Part shown: piece after piece, positions 34,098 through 43,415 of the stretch
How positions within the stretch are numbered: position 1 is the first letter of the stretch
Layout: each line of letters starts with the position of its first letter
Source: Subtercola vilae
GTDB taxonomy: Bacteria > Actinomycetota > Actinomycetes > Actinomycetales > Microbacteriaceae
Length of the DNA stretch: 64,000 nt
NCBI RefSeq assembly: GCF_004923255.1
Contig: NZ_QYRT01000013.1
Coordinates: 34,307-98,306, forward strand
Direction of reading: 5' to 3'
Made by a program: the position numbers and the translations under genes
Notes under the pieces: generated by a model
Databases searched by the model: none
Seen by the model: only the letters and a program-made list of their open reading frames with translations
Told to the model about the DNA's origin: nothing

Positions 34098-35608
34098 GCG
34101 GGGGCGATACCGGCCGGCGGGCCGTTCCCGGCGCGCGGGTGCGGGGTGCGAACCTGAGCGCGGCGCCCACCGCCACGAGTGCCACGCGCGACAGCGCGAG
34201 GCCGGAGGCTGAGGCGTTCGCGGGCATCCTGCCGACCGGCTTCGTGATGGGCGTGGCAACGAGCGCCTTCCAGGTCGAGGGGGCCGTGCATGACGGCGGG
34301 CGCGAGCTCTCGGTGTGGGATGACTTCAGCCACCAGCCCGGCCGTATCCGGGGCGGCGCGAACGCCGACACGACGGCCGACCACTACGGCCGGTTCGCCG
34401 AAGACGTCGACCTGATGACCGAGCTCGGCATCGACTCCTACCGGTTCTCGTTCGGCTGGCCGCGACTGCAGCCGGGTGGCTCGGGCTCGCTGAACCCCGA
34501 GGGCATCGCGTTCTACGACCGGCTGCTCGACCGGTTGCTGGCCGCGGGAATCAGCCCGATGGCCACGCTCTTCCACTGGGACACCCCGGTGGAACTCCGC
34601 GGTGGATGGCTGAACCGCGACACCGCACACCGGTTCGGAGACTACGCGTACGAGGTCGGTGAGGTGTTCGGCGACCGCATCGACCGGTGGGTGACCCTGA
34701 ACGAACCGGCGACGGTCATGCTGAACGGCTATGCGCTGGGCATCCATGCGCCCGGCTCGACACTGCTGTTCGACGCTCTGCCGGCCGGCCACAACCAGCT
34801 GCTCGGCCACGGGCTCGCGGTACAGGCGCTGCGGGCAGCCTCGGTGAAGGGGGCAATCGGCATCGCCAATGTGTACTCGCCGACCTCGCCGGTCACGAGT
34901 TCTGACGACGACGTGGCGTTCGCCGGGCTGTTCGACACCGTGCACAACACGATGTTCGGTGACGCTGTGCTCCTCGGCCGGTACCCCGAGGTGCCCGATG
35001 CGTTCGCCCGGCTGCTGCGGCCGATCGTCGAGGCCGACCCCGCTGACCTAGCCACGATTCACCAGCCGCTCGACTTCTACGGGGTGAACTACTACTTTCC
35101 CACCCGCATCGCGTCGGGCAGCGGGGGAGTGGCGTCGCCCGACGGCGAGGCCTCTGCCATGACGTCGCTGCCGTTCCACCTGGGGGCGTGGCCCGAATTC
35201 CAGCGCACCAACTTCGGCTGGCCGGTCGCCCCCGAGTTCATGACGGTCGCGCTCGAACAGCTCGCGGCCCGCTACGGCGACGCGCTGCCGCCCGTGTTCG
35301 TCACTGAGGGCGGTGTGAGTCTGCCCGATGAGGCGGCACCGGATGCCGAGACCGGCGTCACCCGCATCGTCGACTCCGCCCGCATCGACTACCTCACCAC
35401 GCACCTCGAAGCCGCGCTCGAAGCGGCAGCCGCGCCCGGCGGAGCCACCCTTCTCGGTTACTACGTATGGTCGCTTCTCGACAACTTCGAGTGGGCCGCG
35501 GGGTACAGTCAGCGCTTCGGCCTCGTGCACGTCGATTTCAGCACCGGCGACCGCACTCCCAAAGAGTCATTCGCGTGGTTGCAACGGGTTCTCGAGGCTC
35601 GTTCGTAA
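34094..35608 (+). CDS. Family 1 beta-glucosidase
   Basis: The 504-residue protein has the GH1 fold with both catalytic glutamates: acid/base in TLNEPATV (about residue 203) and nucleophile in FVTEGGVSL (about residue 404; the usual ENG is EGG). The N-terminal GH1 signature FVMGVATSAFQVEGA starts only near residue 52, so the first 50 residues are an extra Arg/Ala-rich segment, possibly not translated; a later start is possible but the GTGA overlap with the upstream stop supports this one. There is no signal peptide, so the glucoside must first be imported, presumably by the MFS protein of the same operon. Confidence 0.9.
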   Translation: MSGGDTGRRAVPGARVRGANLSAAPTATSATRDSARPEAEAFAGILPTGFVMGVATSAFQVEGAVHDGGRELSVWDDFSHQPGRIRGGANADTTADHYGRFAEDVDLMTELGIDSYRFSFGWPRLQPGGSGSLNPEGIAFYDRLLDRLLAAGISPMATLFHWDTPVELRGGWLNRDTAHRFGDYAYEVGEVFGDRIDRWVTLNEPATVMLNGYALGIHAPGSTLLFDALPAGHNQLLGHGLAVQALRAASVKGAIGIANVYSPTSPVTSSDDDVAFAGLFDTVHNTMFGDAVLLGRYPEVPDAFARLLRPIVEADPADLATIHQPLDFYGVNYYFPTRIASGSGGVASPDGEASAMTSLPFHLGAWPEFQRTNFGWPVAPEFMTVALEQLAARYGDALPPVFVTEGGVSLPDEAAPDAETGVTRIVDSARIDYLTTHLEAALEAAAAPGGATLLGYYVWSLLDNFEWAAGYSQRFGLVHVDFSTGDRTPKESFAWLQRVLEARS

Positions 35609-35715
35609 GGGCCGCTTGCCCGGTAATTCGGCGGAATCGATCGAGACTGATGTGTCGCTGAGAGCTTGCCTGACGCGGTCTGTGTGAGAAGCCCTCAGTC
35701 GTTATAGTGGTGGCT

Positions 35716-36282
35716 ATGGGATGGCTAATCGCACTTATCGTCGTTGTTGTACTCGTCGTGATCATCGGTATCTACCTGTGGGCTACCTACAACTCGCTGG
35801 TCACGCTGAACGTGCGCGTCGACGAGGCGTGGAGTGACATCACCGTCCAGCTGAAACGACGAGCCGATCTGCTGCCGAACCTCATCGAAACGGTGAAGGG
35901 GTACGCCGCCCACGAGAAGGGTGTCTTCGAGGCAGTGACGAAGGCCCGTGCCGAGACTCTCAGCGCGCAGGGCCCCGCCGATGCATCCGTCGCCGAGAAC
36001 CACATGCAGACGGCCCTTAAGAGCATCTTCGCGGTGGCCGAGGCCTACCCGCAGCTCCAGGCCTCGCAGAACTTCCTTCAGCTGCAGGCCGAGCTGGTCG
36101 ACACCGAAGACAAGGTGCAGGCGTCACGCCGCTTCTACAACGGCGGTGTGCGCGAGTTGAACACCAAGATCAAGGTCTTCCCGAACAACGTCTTCGCGAA
36201 GCGCCTCGGCTTCACCTCGCGTGACTTCTTCGAGGTGGCCGACCTGGCCGCCATCGCAGAGCCGCCGCGCGTACAGTTCTAG
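35716..36282 (+). CDS. LemA family protein
   Basis: The 188-residue protein has an N-terminal membrane helix (WLIALIVVVVLVVIIGIYL) and the LemA helical bundle (YNSLVTLNVRVDEAWSDITVQLKRRADLLPNLIETVKGYAAHE). LemA proteins are membrane-anchored and of unclear function, often beside HtpX, as here. I start at the ATG at 35716; a TATAGT hexamer at 35703-35708 and lack of a ribosome site suggest a leaderless message. A GTG at 35707 would lie inside that hexamer. Confidence 0.88.
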   Translation: MGWLIALIVVVVLVVIIGIYLWATYNSLVTLNVRVDEAWSDITVQLKRRADLLPNLIETVKGYAAHEKGVFEAVTKARAETLSAQGPADASVAENHMQTALKSIFAVAEAYPQLQASQNFLQLQAELVDTEDKVQASRRFYNGGVRELNTKIKVFPNNVFAKRLGFTSRDFFEVADLAAIAEPPRVQF

Positions 36283-36325
36283 CCCGCGTTCCGCACCATC
36301 ACAGAGCGGCTGAACCCGAAACTCA

Positions 36326-37201
36326 ATGTACAAAGCCATAGCGCAGAACAAGCGCAACACCGTCATCATCCTCGTGGTGTTCATCATCGTGATCGGCGGT
36401 CTCGGCTACCTCGCGGGGTTGCTCTACAAGAGCTTCAGCCTCACCGCGGTCATCCTCGTGTTCGCGCTCGGGTTCGCCGTCGTACAGTACTTCTTCGCCG
36501 CCTCTCAGGCCGTCATCTCGAGCGGCGCTGTCGAGATACAGAAGTCCGACAACCCGCGTCTCTGGCGCATCGTCGAAAACCTTGCCATCACCACCGGCAT
36601 GGAGATGCCGAAGGTGTACATCGTCAACGACCAGGCGCCGAACGCCTTCGCCACCGGGCGTGACCCGAAACACGCCGTCGTCGCCGTCACCACCGGGCTT
36701 CTCGACCTCATGACCGACTCCGAGCTCGAAGGTGTCATGGCGCACGAGATGGGCCATGTCAAGAACTACGACATCAGGGTGTCGCTCATCGTCTATGGGC
36801 TCGTCGTGGCGGTGGGCATCATCGCCGACTTCTTCTTTCGCATGGCCTTCTTCGGCCGCGGCAACAATAACAACAACAATCCGGTCGTTCTGGTGCTCGG
36901 CCTCGTCGCCGCCATCATCGCGCCCCTGGTGGCAACCGTGGTACAGCTGGCCGTCTCCCGCCAGCGTGAATACCTGGCCGACGCCACGAGTGCCATGACC
37001 ACGCGCCACCCCGACGCGCTCGCCAGCGCCCTCGTCAAACTCGAAACCTACGGTCGGCCCATGCAGAAGCAGTCGACCAGCATGGCTCACATGTGGATAG
37101 CCGACCCCCTGAAGCCCGGCCTCATGAACCGCCTCTTCGCCACCCACCCGCCCATCCCCGAGCGGGTCGCCCGCCTCGAGAAAATGGGCGGCAGCTTCTA
37201 G
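36326..37201 (+). CDS. htpX: HtpX-like M48 membrane metalloprotease
   Basis: The 291-residue protein has two N-terminal membrane helices, the zinc site MAHEMGHVKNYD (HExxH about residue 140), a second pair of helices, and the third ligand in RQREYLADATSA. HtpX degrades misfolded membrane proteins in the cytoplasmic membrane. A run of six Asn (GRGNNNNNNPV) lies in the loop between helices 3 and 4, as a low-complexity insertion. It follows lemA by 43 bases and is probably cotranscribed. Confidence 0.93.
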   Translation: MYKAIAQNKRNTVIILVVFIIVIGGLGYLAGLLYKSFSLTAVILVFALGFAVVQYFFAASQAVISSGAVEIQKSDNPRLWRIVENLAITTGMEMPKVYIVNDQAPNAFATGRDPKHAVVAVTTGLLDLMTDSELEGVMAHEMGHVKNYDIRVSLIVYGLVVAVGIIADFFFRMAFFGRGNNNNNNPVVLVLGLVAAIIAPLVATVVQLAVSRQREYLADATSAMTTRHPDALASALVKLETYGRPMQKQSTSMAHMWIADPLKPGLMNRLFATHPPIPERVARLEKMGGSF

Positions 37202-37246
37202 CACTCAGGCCCCACCTCACCGGCGAGCGGGGTGAGTGCGGGCGGG

Positions 37247-38437
37247 TCAGGGGGCGGCGAGGGCCGCGGCGAGGGGCGCGGCGAAGGAGCCGCGGGGAGC
37301 GACCGTGACGTCAGAGAGGTTCTGCCAGGCGGCGGTGCGGCGCAGGAGTGCGGCGAGACGCTCGGCGGTGCCGTCGGGCGGGTTCGGCTCGATCCAGGCC
37401 GCCTGTACGCGCAGGAGCCCCGCTTGGCGGTCGTTCTTCAGGTCGACGCGGCCCACGATGCGCTCGTCGAGCAGCACCGGCAGAACGTAGTATCCGAACA
37501 CGCGTTTCGGCTCGGGCGTGTAGATCTCGATGCGGTAGTGAAAGTCGAACATGCGTTCCGCCCGCGATCGCAGCCACACCACGGGGTCGAATGGCGTGAG
37601 CAGGGCATCCGCTTCGATGCGCCGTGGCAGCCGGGCATCGCGGTGCAGCCAGGCCGGCTTCTGCCACCCAGCGACCGTGACGGGCAGCAGCTCGCCCGAC
37701 TCTTCGAGCTCGTGAATGGCGGGCAGGGCATCCACCCCCTTCAGCCGAAAGTAGTCTACGAGGTCGGCGGCGGTACCGATACCGTGTGCACGAGCCGCGA
37801 TCGAGACCAGCTGGCGCACGGCCTCAGCGCGCGGCACTTCGGCATCGAGAATGGCGGGCGGCAGCACCTGCGACGGCAACGCGTACACCCGCTCGAAGCG
37901 GGTGCGGCCCGCGGTGACCACATCGCCCCAGCGAAAGAGGGTCTCGAGCCCCCGCTTCACATCTGACCAGCCCCACCACGGACCATTGCGAACGTTCGAT
38001 TCGTGCTCGATGGCACTCGCCGCAAGGGGCCCCTTCTCGGCGAGCTCGGCCAGCAGCCACGAGATCATCTGTGGGTTCGCCGCCGCCCACGAATCGCTTT
38101 CGGCGAGGGCCCGAACCCGGTAGTCGTTCATGCGCCAGCGCATCAGAGGCAACGTCTCGAGCGGAATGAACGACGCCTCGTGCGCCCAGTACTCGATCAT
38201 GCGCTTGCCGTAGGTGACGCGGTCGAGTTCGGCCTTGTCGTACGCCCCGAGGCGCGAGAACGCGGGCATGTAGTGGCTGCGCTCGAACACGTTCACCGAA
38301 TCGATCTGCAGCAGCCCGAGCCGCCCCACCAGTGCGTTGAGCTGGCGCACGCCCGGCTGGCTTCCGGATGCCCGCCCGAACCCCTGCGCCCCCAGCGCCA
38401 CCCTGCGAGCCAAACCCGGCGAAATCGTTGCAACCAC
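37247..38437 (-). CDS. HTH_42 DNA glycosylase, AlkX/YcaQ type
   Basis: The 396-residue protein belongs to the winged-helix HTH_42 family (AlkZ and YcaQ/AlkX) that unhooks interstrand DNA crosslinks and removes bulky alkylated bases. The catalytic loop reads LGLLQIDSVNV, a Gln-hydrophobic-Asp motif which I recall as typical of the YcaQ/AlkX branch, whereas AlkZ has Gln at the third position. YWAHEASFIPLE and the C-terminal RVFGYYVLPVLLDERIVGRVD are also family features. It is a single transcription unit, convergent with htpX. Confidence 0.88.
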   Translation of the reverse strand: MVATISPGLARRVALGAQGFGRASGSQPGVRQLNALVGRLGLLQIDSVNVFERSHYMPAFSRLGAYDKAELDRVTYGKRMIEYWAHEASFIPLETLPLMRWRMNDYRVRALAESDSWAAANPQMISWLLAELAEKGPLAASAIEHESNVRNGPWWGWSDVKRGLETLFRWGDVVTAGRTRFERVYALPSQVLPPAILDAEVPRAEAVRQLVSIAARAHGIGTAADLVDYFRLKGVDALPAIHELEESGELLPVTVAGWQKPAWLHRDARLPRRIEADALLTPFDPVVWLRSRAERMFDFHYRIEIYTPEPKRVFGYYVLPVLLDERIVGRVDLKNDRQAGLLRVQAAWIEPNPPDGTAERLAALLRRTAAWQNLSDVTVAPRGSFAAPLAAALAAP

Positions 38438-38477
38438 GTCTTCGAGCGTAGCGTGAGGCGCTGTCTAGAATGAGGTC

Positions 38478-39686
38478 ATGTCAGACTCAGACCAGGCCCG
38501 CCGCCGCCCGGGGCTCTTCTCTCGGCGGCCCGCAGTGGCACCCCGCAAACGGGTCGCAGCCGAAACCGAGACCGTGGCGCACGCCGCGGCGAATGCAGCC
38601 GAAGCAGTGGGGTCGGTGCCGCCCGGAATGCAGATCGCTGGGGCCTGGGCGTGGCGGCTGCTGGTCATTGCCGGTGCGCTGGCTGTGCTGCTGTACCTCA
38701 TCGCCCAGTTCTCGCTGGTGGTCATTCCGCTGTTCATCGCCGTGGTGCTGGCGGCGCTGCTCGTACCGTTCAAGAACCTTCTGGTGCGTCACGGCTGGCC
38801 GAAGTGGCTCGCCGTTGTCGTGCCGATTCTCAGCGTGTTCATCGTCATCGGAGGTCTGGGGTTCTTGGTGGCCACGCAGGTGTCTTCGGGCTACGCCGAC
38901 CTGAAGACGCAGAGCACCGCGTCGTACAACATGCTGCGCGACTACCTGCACACGGGCCCGCTGCAGCTCTCCGACGACCAGATCAACGGCTACATCGGCC
39001 AGATCTTCACCGCTTTGCAGAACGACAGCTCGGCTCTCGTCAGCGGCGCGCTGAGCGTCGGTTCGACGCTGACGCACGTGCTCACCGGGGTGCTGCTGGT
39101 GCTGTTCTCGACGCTGTTCATTCTGATCGACGGCCAGGGCATCTGGCAGTGGGTCGTTCGGGTCTTCCCGAAGCGAGCTCGCCAGGCGGTCGACGGCGCG
39201 GGTAAGGCCGGCTGGAGCACCCTGCAGAGCTTCATCAGGGTGCAGATACTGGTGGCTTTCGTCGATGCCGTGGGAATCGGTGCCGGCGCGCTCATCCTGC
39301 AGGTTCCGCTGGCGATTCCCATCGCGGTACTGGTCTTTCTCGGCTCGTTCATTCCCGTGGTGGGCGCCGTGCTCACAGGGGCCGTAGCCGTGTTCATTGC
39401 GTTGATCTACAACGGCTGGGTGGTGGCACTCATCATGTTGGGAGTCGTTCTGCTCGTACAGCAGGTCGAGGGGCATGTGCTGCAACCACTCGTGATGGGA
39501 ACGGCGGTGAAAGTGCATCCACTCGCCGTCGTTCTGGCTGTAGCCGGGGGAAGTATTATCGCTGGTATACCGGGCGCGTTTTTCGCGGTGCCCTTCATCG
39601 CCGTGTTGAACGTGATCGTGAAGTACATCGCGAGTGGCGTCTGGCATTCACGAGCCGAACCGAAAGAACCCCAACTCAATGCCTGA
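38478..39686 (+). CDS. AI-2E family (PerM-like) membrane protein
   Basis: The 402-residue protein has a hydrophilic N-terminus of about 55 residues, then eight or so membrane helices in the AI-2E transporter arrangement, including the late motif LQVPLAIPIAVLVFLGSFIPVVGA and VEGHVLQPLVMGTAV. Some members export peptides, quorum signals or act as sodium/proton antiporters; the substrate here is unknown. Its stop overlaps the ilvA start by 8 bases. As I recall, M. tuberculosis Rv1101c in the matching gene block is of this family. Confidence 0.88.
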   Translation: MSDSDQARRRPGLFSRRPAVAPRKRVAAETETVAHAAANAAEAVGSVPPGMQIAGAWAWRLLVIAGALAVLLYLIAQFSLVVIPLFIAVVLAALLVPFKNLLVRHGWPKWLAVVVPILSVFIVIGGLGFLVATQVSSGYADLKTQSTASYNMLRDYLHTGPLQLSDDQINGYIGQIFTALQNDSSALVSGALSVGSTLTHVLTGVLLVLFSTLFILIDGQGIWQWVVRVFPKRARQAVDGAGKAGWSTLQSFIRVQILVAFVDAVGIGAGALILQVPLAIPIAVLVFLGSFIPVVGAVLTGAVAVFIALIYNGWVVALIMLGVVLLVQQVEGHVLQPLVMGTAVKVHPLAVVLAVAGGSIIAGIPGAFFAVPFIAVLNVIVKYIASGVWHSRAEPKEPQLNA

Positions 39687-40932
39687 GACCCCCGCACAGA
39701 CCCTGTCGGCCGTACCGTTGCTGGCCGAAATCGAAGCGGCTCGTGCGGTGGTGGCGCGTGTGGCGCAGGTCACGCCACTCGAGAGTTCGCGTTACCTCAC
39801 CGAGGTGCTCGGGGCCGAGGTTCTGATGAAGCTCGAGAACCTGCAGCGCACGGGTGCGTACAAGATTCGCGGGGCGTACTACCGGCTGTCGAGGCTCACC
39901 GATGAAGAGAAGGCCCGCGGTGTGGTGGCGGCTTCGGCCGGAAACCACGCACAGGGTGTGGCCTTCGCCGCGCGTGAACTCGGCATCAAGGCGACGATCT
40001 TCATGCCTCTGGGCGTGGCCCTGCCGAAGCTGCAGGCGACCCGAGACTACGGCGCAGACGTGCTGCTCCGCGGCCACACTGTCGAAGAACCGCTGAAGGC
40101 GGCGGCGGAGTACGCGGCTGCGACCGGTGCGGTGTTGATTCCGCCGTTCGATCACCCCGATGTGATCGTGGGGCAGGGCACCCTGGGGCTCGAGATTCTC
40201 GACCAGGCGCCCGGGCTCGAGACGATCATCGTTCCGATCGGTGGGGGCGGCCTGATCTCCGGCGTGGCGAGCGCGGTCAAGCAGCGCGCGGCGGCCGAGG
40301 GTCGAACCGTGCGGGTCATCGGTGTGCAGGCGGCCAACGCGGCCGCGTACCCGGTGTCGTTGGCCGCGGGTGAGCCGACACTCATCCACACCTCCGCCAC
40401 GATCGCCGACGGTATCGCGGTTGCCAAGCCGGGGCTGCTGAACTTCGAGATCATCAAAGAGCTTGTCGACGAGGTTGTCACCGTGAGCGAGGCCGATATC
40501 GCCCGCGCGATCCTGGTGCTGCTCGAGAGGGCGAAGCTCGTCGTCGAGCCGGCCGGCGCGGTGGGAGTGGCGGCCATTCTGGCCGGTCTCATCCCGGCCT
40601 CGGGGCAGACGGTCGTCATTCTCTCGGGTGGCAACATCGACCCGCTTCTCATGCAGCGGGTCATCAGCCACGGCCTGGCCGCGTCAGACCGCTATCTCAA
40701 GCTCCGCATCATGCTTCCCGACCGGCCGGGCCAGCTCGCCCGCACGGCCGAGATCGTGGCAGAAGCGAACGCCAACGTGATCGAGGTTCTGCACACGCGC
40801 CACGGGCGTGGGCTTCAACTCAGTGAGGTCGAACTCGAGCTCAGCGTCGAGACGCGGGGCCCCGAGCATCGCGCCGAGGTGGTGGCGAAGCTGGTCGAGG
40901 CCGGTTACGACGTGCAGCTCGACGAAGACTGA
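39679..40932 (+). CDS. ilvA: Threonine ammonia-lyase (threonine dehydratase)
   Basis: The 417-residue enzyme converts threonine to 2-oxobutanoate and ammonia, the first step to isoleucine. It has the PLP lysine in RTGAYKIRGAYYRLS, the cofactor loop VPIGGGGLISG, and a C-terminal ACT domain (LPDRPGQLARTAEIVAEANANV) which in many members binds an effector such as isoleucine or valine. The length is that of the short TdcB/IlvA form with one ACT domain. The ATG at 39679 gives MPETPAQ; the upstream frame lies in the AI-2E gene. Confidence 0.93.
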   Translation: MPETPAQTLSAVPLLAEIEAARAVVARVAQVTPLESSRYLTEVLGAEVLMKLENLQRTGAYKIRGAYYRLSRLTDEEKARGVVAASAGNHAQGVAFAARELGIKATIFMPLGVALPKLQATRDYGADVLLRGHTVEEPLKAAAEYAAATGAVLIPPFDHPDVIVGQGTLGLEILDQAPGLETIIVPIGGGGLISGVASAVKQRAAAEGRTVRVIGVQAANAAAYPVSLAAGEPTLIHTSATIADGIAVAKPGLLNFEIIKELVDEVVTVSEADIARAILVLLERAKLVVEPAGAVGVAAILAGLIPASGQTVVILSGGNIDPLLMQRVISHGLAASDRYLKLRIMLPDRPGQLARTAEIVAEANANVIEVLHTRHGRGLQLSEVELELSVETRGPEHRAEVVAKLVEAGYDVQLDED

Positions 40933-40940
40933 GGCAGAGC

Positions 40941-40964
40941 GCCGGCGACGCGCACTGCGCCGGC
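40941..40964. terminator. Hairpin between convergent ilvA and greA
   Basis: GCCGGCG (40941-40947) pairs with CGCCGGC (40958-40964) across a 10-base loop; a second TGAGC/GCTCA pair follows (40965-40988). There is no U-rich tail, so it may end transcripts from either side only weakly. Confidence 0.4.
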
Positions 40965-40988
40965 TGAGCATCCATCTGCCTCGATGGC

Positions 40989-41477
40989 TCAGCCGGTGTA
41001 GTTCTCGACCTTGAGGATCTTCACCGAGATGGCACGCCCATTGGGTGCCTCGTAGGTCGTTGATTCGCCCACTTTGAGGTCGATGATGGCCGCACCGAGC
41101 GGGCTCTTCTCCGAGTAGACGTCGAGGTCGCTCTGGCCTGCGATCTCGCGGCTGCCGAGGAGAAAAACGGTCTCGTCACCGGCGACGGTTGCCGTGATGA
41201 CGGTGCCGGGAACAACCACGCCGTGGCTCTCTGGCGCCTCGCTGACCTGTGCGGTCTTCAACAGGTTGATGAGAAACCGGATGCGCGCCTCTTGTTTACC
41301 CTGCTCGTCTTTCGCGGCGTGGTACCCGCTGTTCTCTTTCAGGTCGCCCTCTTCGCGCGCCGACTGGATCTTGTCGGTGATCTCCTGCCGGCCCGTCGTC
41401 GATGCGTATTCGAGCTCGTTCGCAAGGCGGTCGTATGCCGCCTGCGTCAGCCAGCTGACGTCTGGTTGCTCTGCCAT
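40989..41477 (-). CDS. greA: Transcription elongation factor GreA
   Basis: The 162-residue protein has the N-terminal coiled coil with the acidic tip (SAREEGDLKENSGYHAAKDEQG) that enters the secondary channel of RNA polymerase and stimulates cleavage of backtracked RNA, and a C-terminal FKBP-like domain ending ISVKILKVENYTG. The ATG at 41477 follows AAGGGAG by 5 bases; the longer frame would add 22 residues foreign to GreA. Confidence 0.95.
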   Translation of the reverse strand: MAEQPDVSWLTQAAYDRLANELEYASTTGRQEITDKIQSAREEGDLKENSGYHAAKDEQGKQEARIRFLINLLKTAQVSEAPESHGVVVPGTVITATVAGDETVFLLGSREIAGQSDLDVYSEKSPLGAAIIDLKVGESTTYEAPNGRAISVKILKVENYTG

Positions 41478-41602
41478 GAAAACTCCCTTGTCGTTGCGTG
41501 TGTGCTGGTGGGGCGTGATGGGCCGTGGTGGGCCGTCATGCACCGTGTTAAAAGTGATGAGCCCGGGCAGCCTAGTGGCGTCTCCCGAGCGATCACGAAA
41601 GT

Positions 41603-42079
41603 CTACGTGAGCCAGCAGCTGTCGATCAAACCCGTGACGGCAGGCTCTACGGTGAGTACGGTCGTCGTGATCTCTTGCGTGCGCTGCTGTGAGCCCGGAA
41701 TGTCGACGATCTTGTAGCCCACCACCGCGTGAGACTCGTTCTGCGCCTCCACCGCGCAGGCCATCGATTTTCCGCGGTCGGCCGACACGTCGAACGTGAC
41801 GTCGACACGGGTGTTGCTCACGATGGTGTGCGCCTTATCCTGTGCATCAACCGTGGATTGTGTTCCGTCGAGCCCGGCCCAGATGACCCACGAGCCGATC
41901 ACCAGTACCACTGCTCCGCCGAAGGCGAGTGCGATGACCCGCCCGCGATGCCGGGTCTTCTGCGTGCTGCCGTAGCGTTCGGCCCGCACGGTGGAGGCCG
42001 GGGCGGCCGTCGACGATGGTGCCAGCGGCGCCATCGTGGCGGCGAAAGGCCCGTCTTCGCTCAGCTCGTCTTCGCTCAC
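41603..42079 (-). CDS. DUF4307 membrane protein
   Basis: The protein has one membrane helix (VIALAFGGAVVLVIGSWVIWAGL) preceded by AERYGSTQKTRHRGR and followed by an extracytoplasmic beta domain of about 90 residues (VDVTFDVSADRGKSMACAVEAQNESHAVVGYKIVDIPG) with two cysteines near its ends. DUF4307 proteins are found beside greA and mca in many actinobacteria; function is unknown. The start is uncertain: I use the GTG at 42079, 158 residues; a GTG at 42139 would overlap the mca promoter region more. Confidence 0.8.
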   Translation of the reverse strand: MSEDELSEDGPFAATMAPLAPSSTAAPASTVRAERYGSTQKTRHRGRVIALAFGGAVVLVIGSWVIWAGLDGTQSTVDAQDKAHTIVSNTRVDVTFDVSADRGKSMACAVEAQNESHAVVGYKIVDIPGSQQRTQEITTTVLTVEPAVTGLIDSCWLT

Positions 42080-42184
42080 AGCGTTCGATTCTCTCTTCTT
42101 GAAAACGTTAGTCTGGTCGGGTGCAGAAATCGCTGGCACGACCTAGTTATTAGGGTAGTTCGCTTTCCTGAGGAGTTGAGACAC

Positions 42185-43111
42185 CTGTCACTGCGTCTCA
42201 TGGCCGTCCATGCCCACCCCGACGACGAGTCGAGTAAGGGCGCCGCAACATACGCCTACTACGTGAATCGTGGCGATGAGGTGATGGTTGTCAGTTGCAC
42301 AAGCGGCGAACGCGGCAGTGTGCTGAACGACAACCTCGCCGAGCGCCCGCGCGCCGAGCGCGACATGACCGGGCTCCGCCGGGTCGAAATGGCGGCAGCC
42401 CAGGCGGCCGTGGGGTTCGAGCATCGTTGGTTGGGCTACGCCGATTCAGGCCTGCCCGAAGAGGGAGACCCTCTCCCGGCCAACGCCTTCGCGAGCATCC
42501 CGCCCGAGATCAGCGTGCGCCCGCTCGTGAAGCTCATTCGCGAGTTCAAGCCGCAGGTGCTCGTCACCTACGACGAGAAGGGCGGCTACCCGCACCCCGA
42601 CCACATCCGTTGCCACGAGATCTCGGTTCTGGCGTACGCCGCAGCGGCCGACCCTGAGCAGTTTCCCGAACTCGGCGAGGCCTGGCAGGTTTCGAAGCTC
42701 TACTACGACCGCATCTTCAGCTACCAGCGCATGCAGTCGATTCACACACTTCTCGTGGCGACCGACCCCGAGAGCCCGCTGCTCGAAGCCTTCACCGGCA
42801 TGCGGCGCTGGATGACCGAGAGCCCGTTTCTCGCCACCACACAGATTCCCGCGGGGGCCTTCTTCGAGGCTCGCGACTCAGCGCTTCTGGCACACGCGTC
42901 GCAGGTCTCGCCCGAAAGCTCGTTCTTCTTCTGGCCGAACGAGTTGCAGCGGGAGGCCTGGCCGTACGAAGACTTTCAGCTGGTCGACTCGAAGGTGCCG
43001 TTGCCCGAGCGCGGTGACGGGTTCGAGGCCGACTTCTTCGAGGGCATCATCGACGACGCTCTGCCGGTACCTGAGGCCGCTGACGCTGCACCGAGCGGAG
43101 CCGCAGAATGA
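42185..43111 (+). CDS. mca: Mycothiol S-conjugate amidase
   Basis: Mca cleaves mycothiol conjugates of toxins and drugs to release a mercapturic acid for export. Zinc ligands appear in VHAHPDDESSKGAA at the start and GYPHPDHIRCHE around residue 140, the pattern of the LmbE/PIG-L amidases. The start is unclear: AGGAG (42171-42175) is 9 bases before a CTG (42185) that gives MSLRLMAVHAHPDDE, the usual N-terminus; a TTG at 42176 touches the ribosome site and the ATG at 42200 would cut the first strand. The next gene starts inside its stop codon (ATGA). Confidence 0.9.
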   Translation: MSLRLMAVHAHPDDESSKGAATYAYYVNRGDEVMVVSCTSGERGSVLNDNLAERPRAERDMTGLRRVEMAAAQAAVGFEHRWLGYADSGLPEEGDPLPANAFASIPPEISVRPLVKLIREFKPQVLVTYDEKGGYPHPDHIRCHEISVLAYAAAADPEQFPELGEAWQVSKLYYDRIFSYQRMQSIHTLLVATDPESPLLEAFTGMRRWMTESPFLATTQIPAGAFFEARDSALLAHASQVSPESSFFFWPNELQREAWPYEDFQLVDSKVPLPERGDGFEADFFEGIIDDALPVPEAADAAPSGAAE

Positions 43112-43398
43112 TGCTCTACGCGGTTTCCACCGTGCAGTCGTGGGCCTTCACCCTGCTCGCTGACGACACCCCGACTCCCACTCCCACCACCGACCCGAAC
43201 TACAACCCCGACACCGTGACTCCGGGCACGATCGGTTTTGTCATCACGCTGTTCGTGGCTGTTGCGGCGGTTCTGCTCATCATCGACATGGTTCGTCGCA
43301 TCAGGCGCGTGAACCTGCGCCAGCAGGTCACCGAGAAGCTCGACGCCGAAGCGGCTGCTGCTGCTGAGGCTGCAGCGAAGGGCAAGCGCAGGGGCTGA
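43108..43398 (+). CDS. Small membrane protein coupled to mca
   Basis: The 96-residue protein has a Thr/Pro-rich outer segment (DDTPTPTPTTDPNYNPDT), one membrane helix (IGFVITLFVAVAAVLLIIDM) and a basic then Ala-rich cytoplasmic tail (RRIRRVNLRQQVTEKL). It resembles the small Rv1083-like membrane proteins next to mca that I recall from mycobacteria. The ATG overlaps the mca stop by 4 bases, so it is translated with mca. Function unknown. Confidence 0.8.
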   Translation: MMLYAVSTVQSWAFTLLADDTPTPTPTTDPNYNPDTVTPGTIGFVITLFVAVAAVLLIIDMVRRIRRVNLRQQVTEKLDAEAAAAAEAAAKGKRRG

Positions 43399-43415
43399 GG
43401 CGCGCCCCGCCCGGC

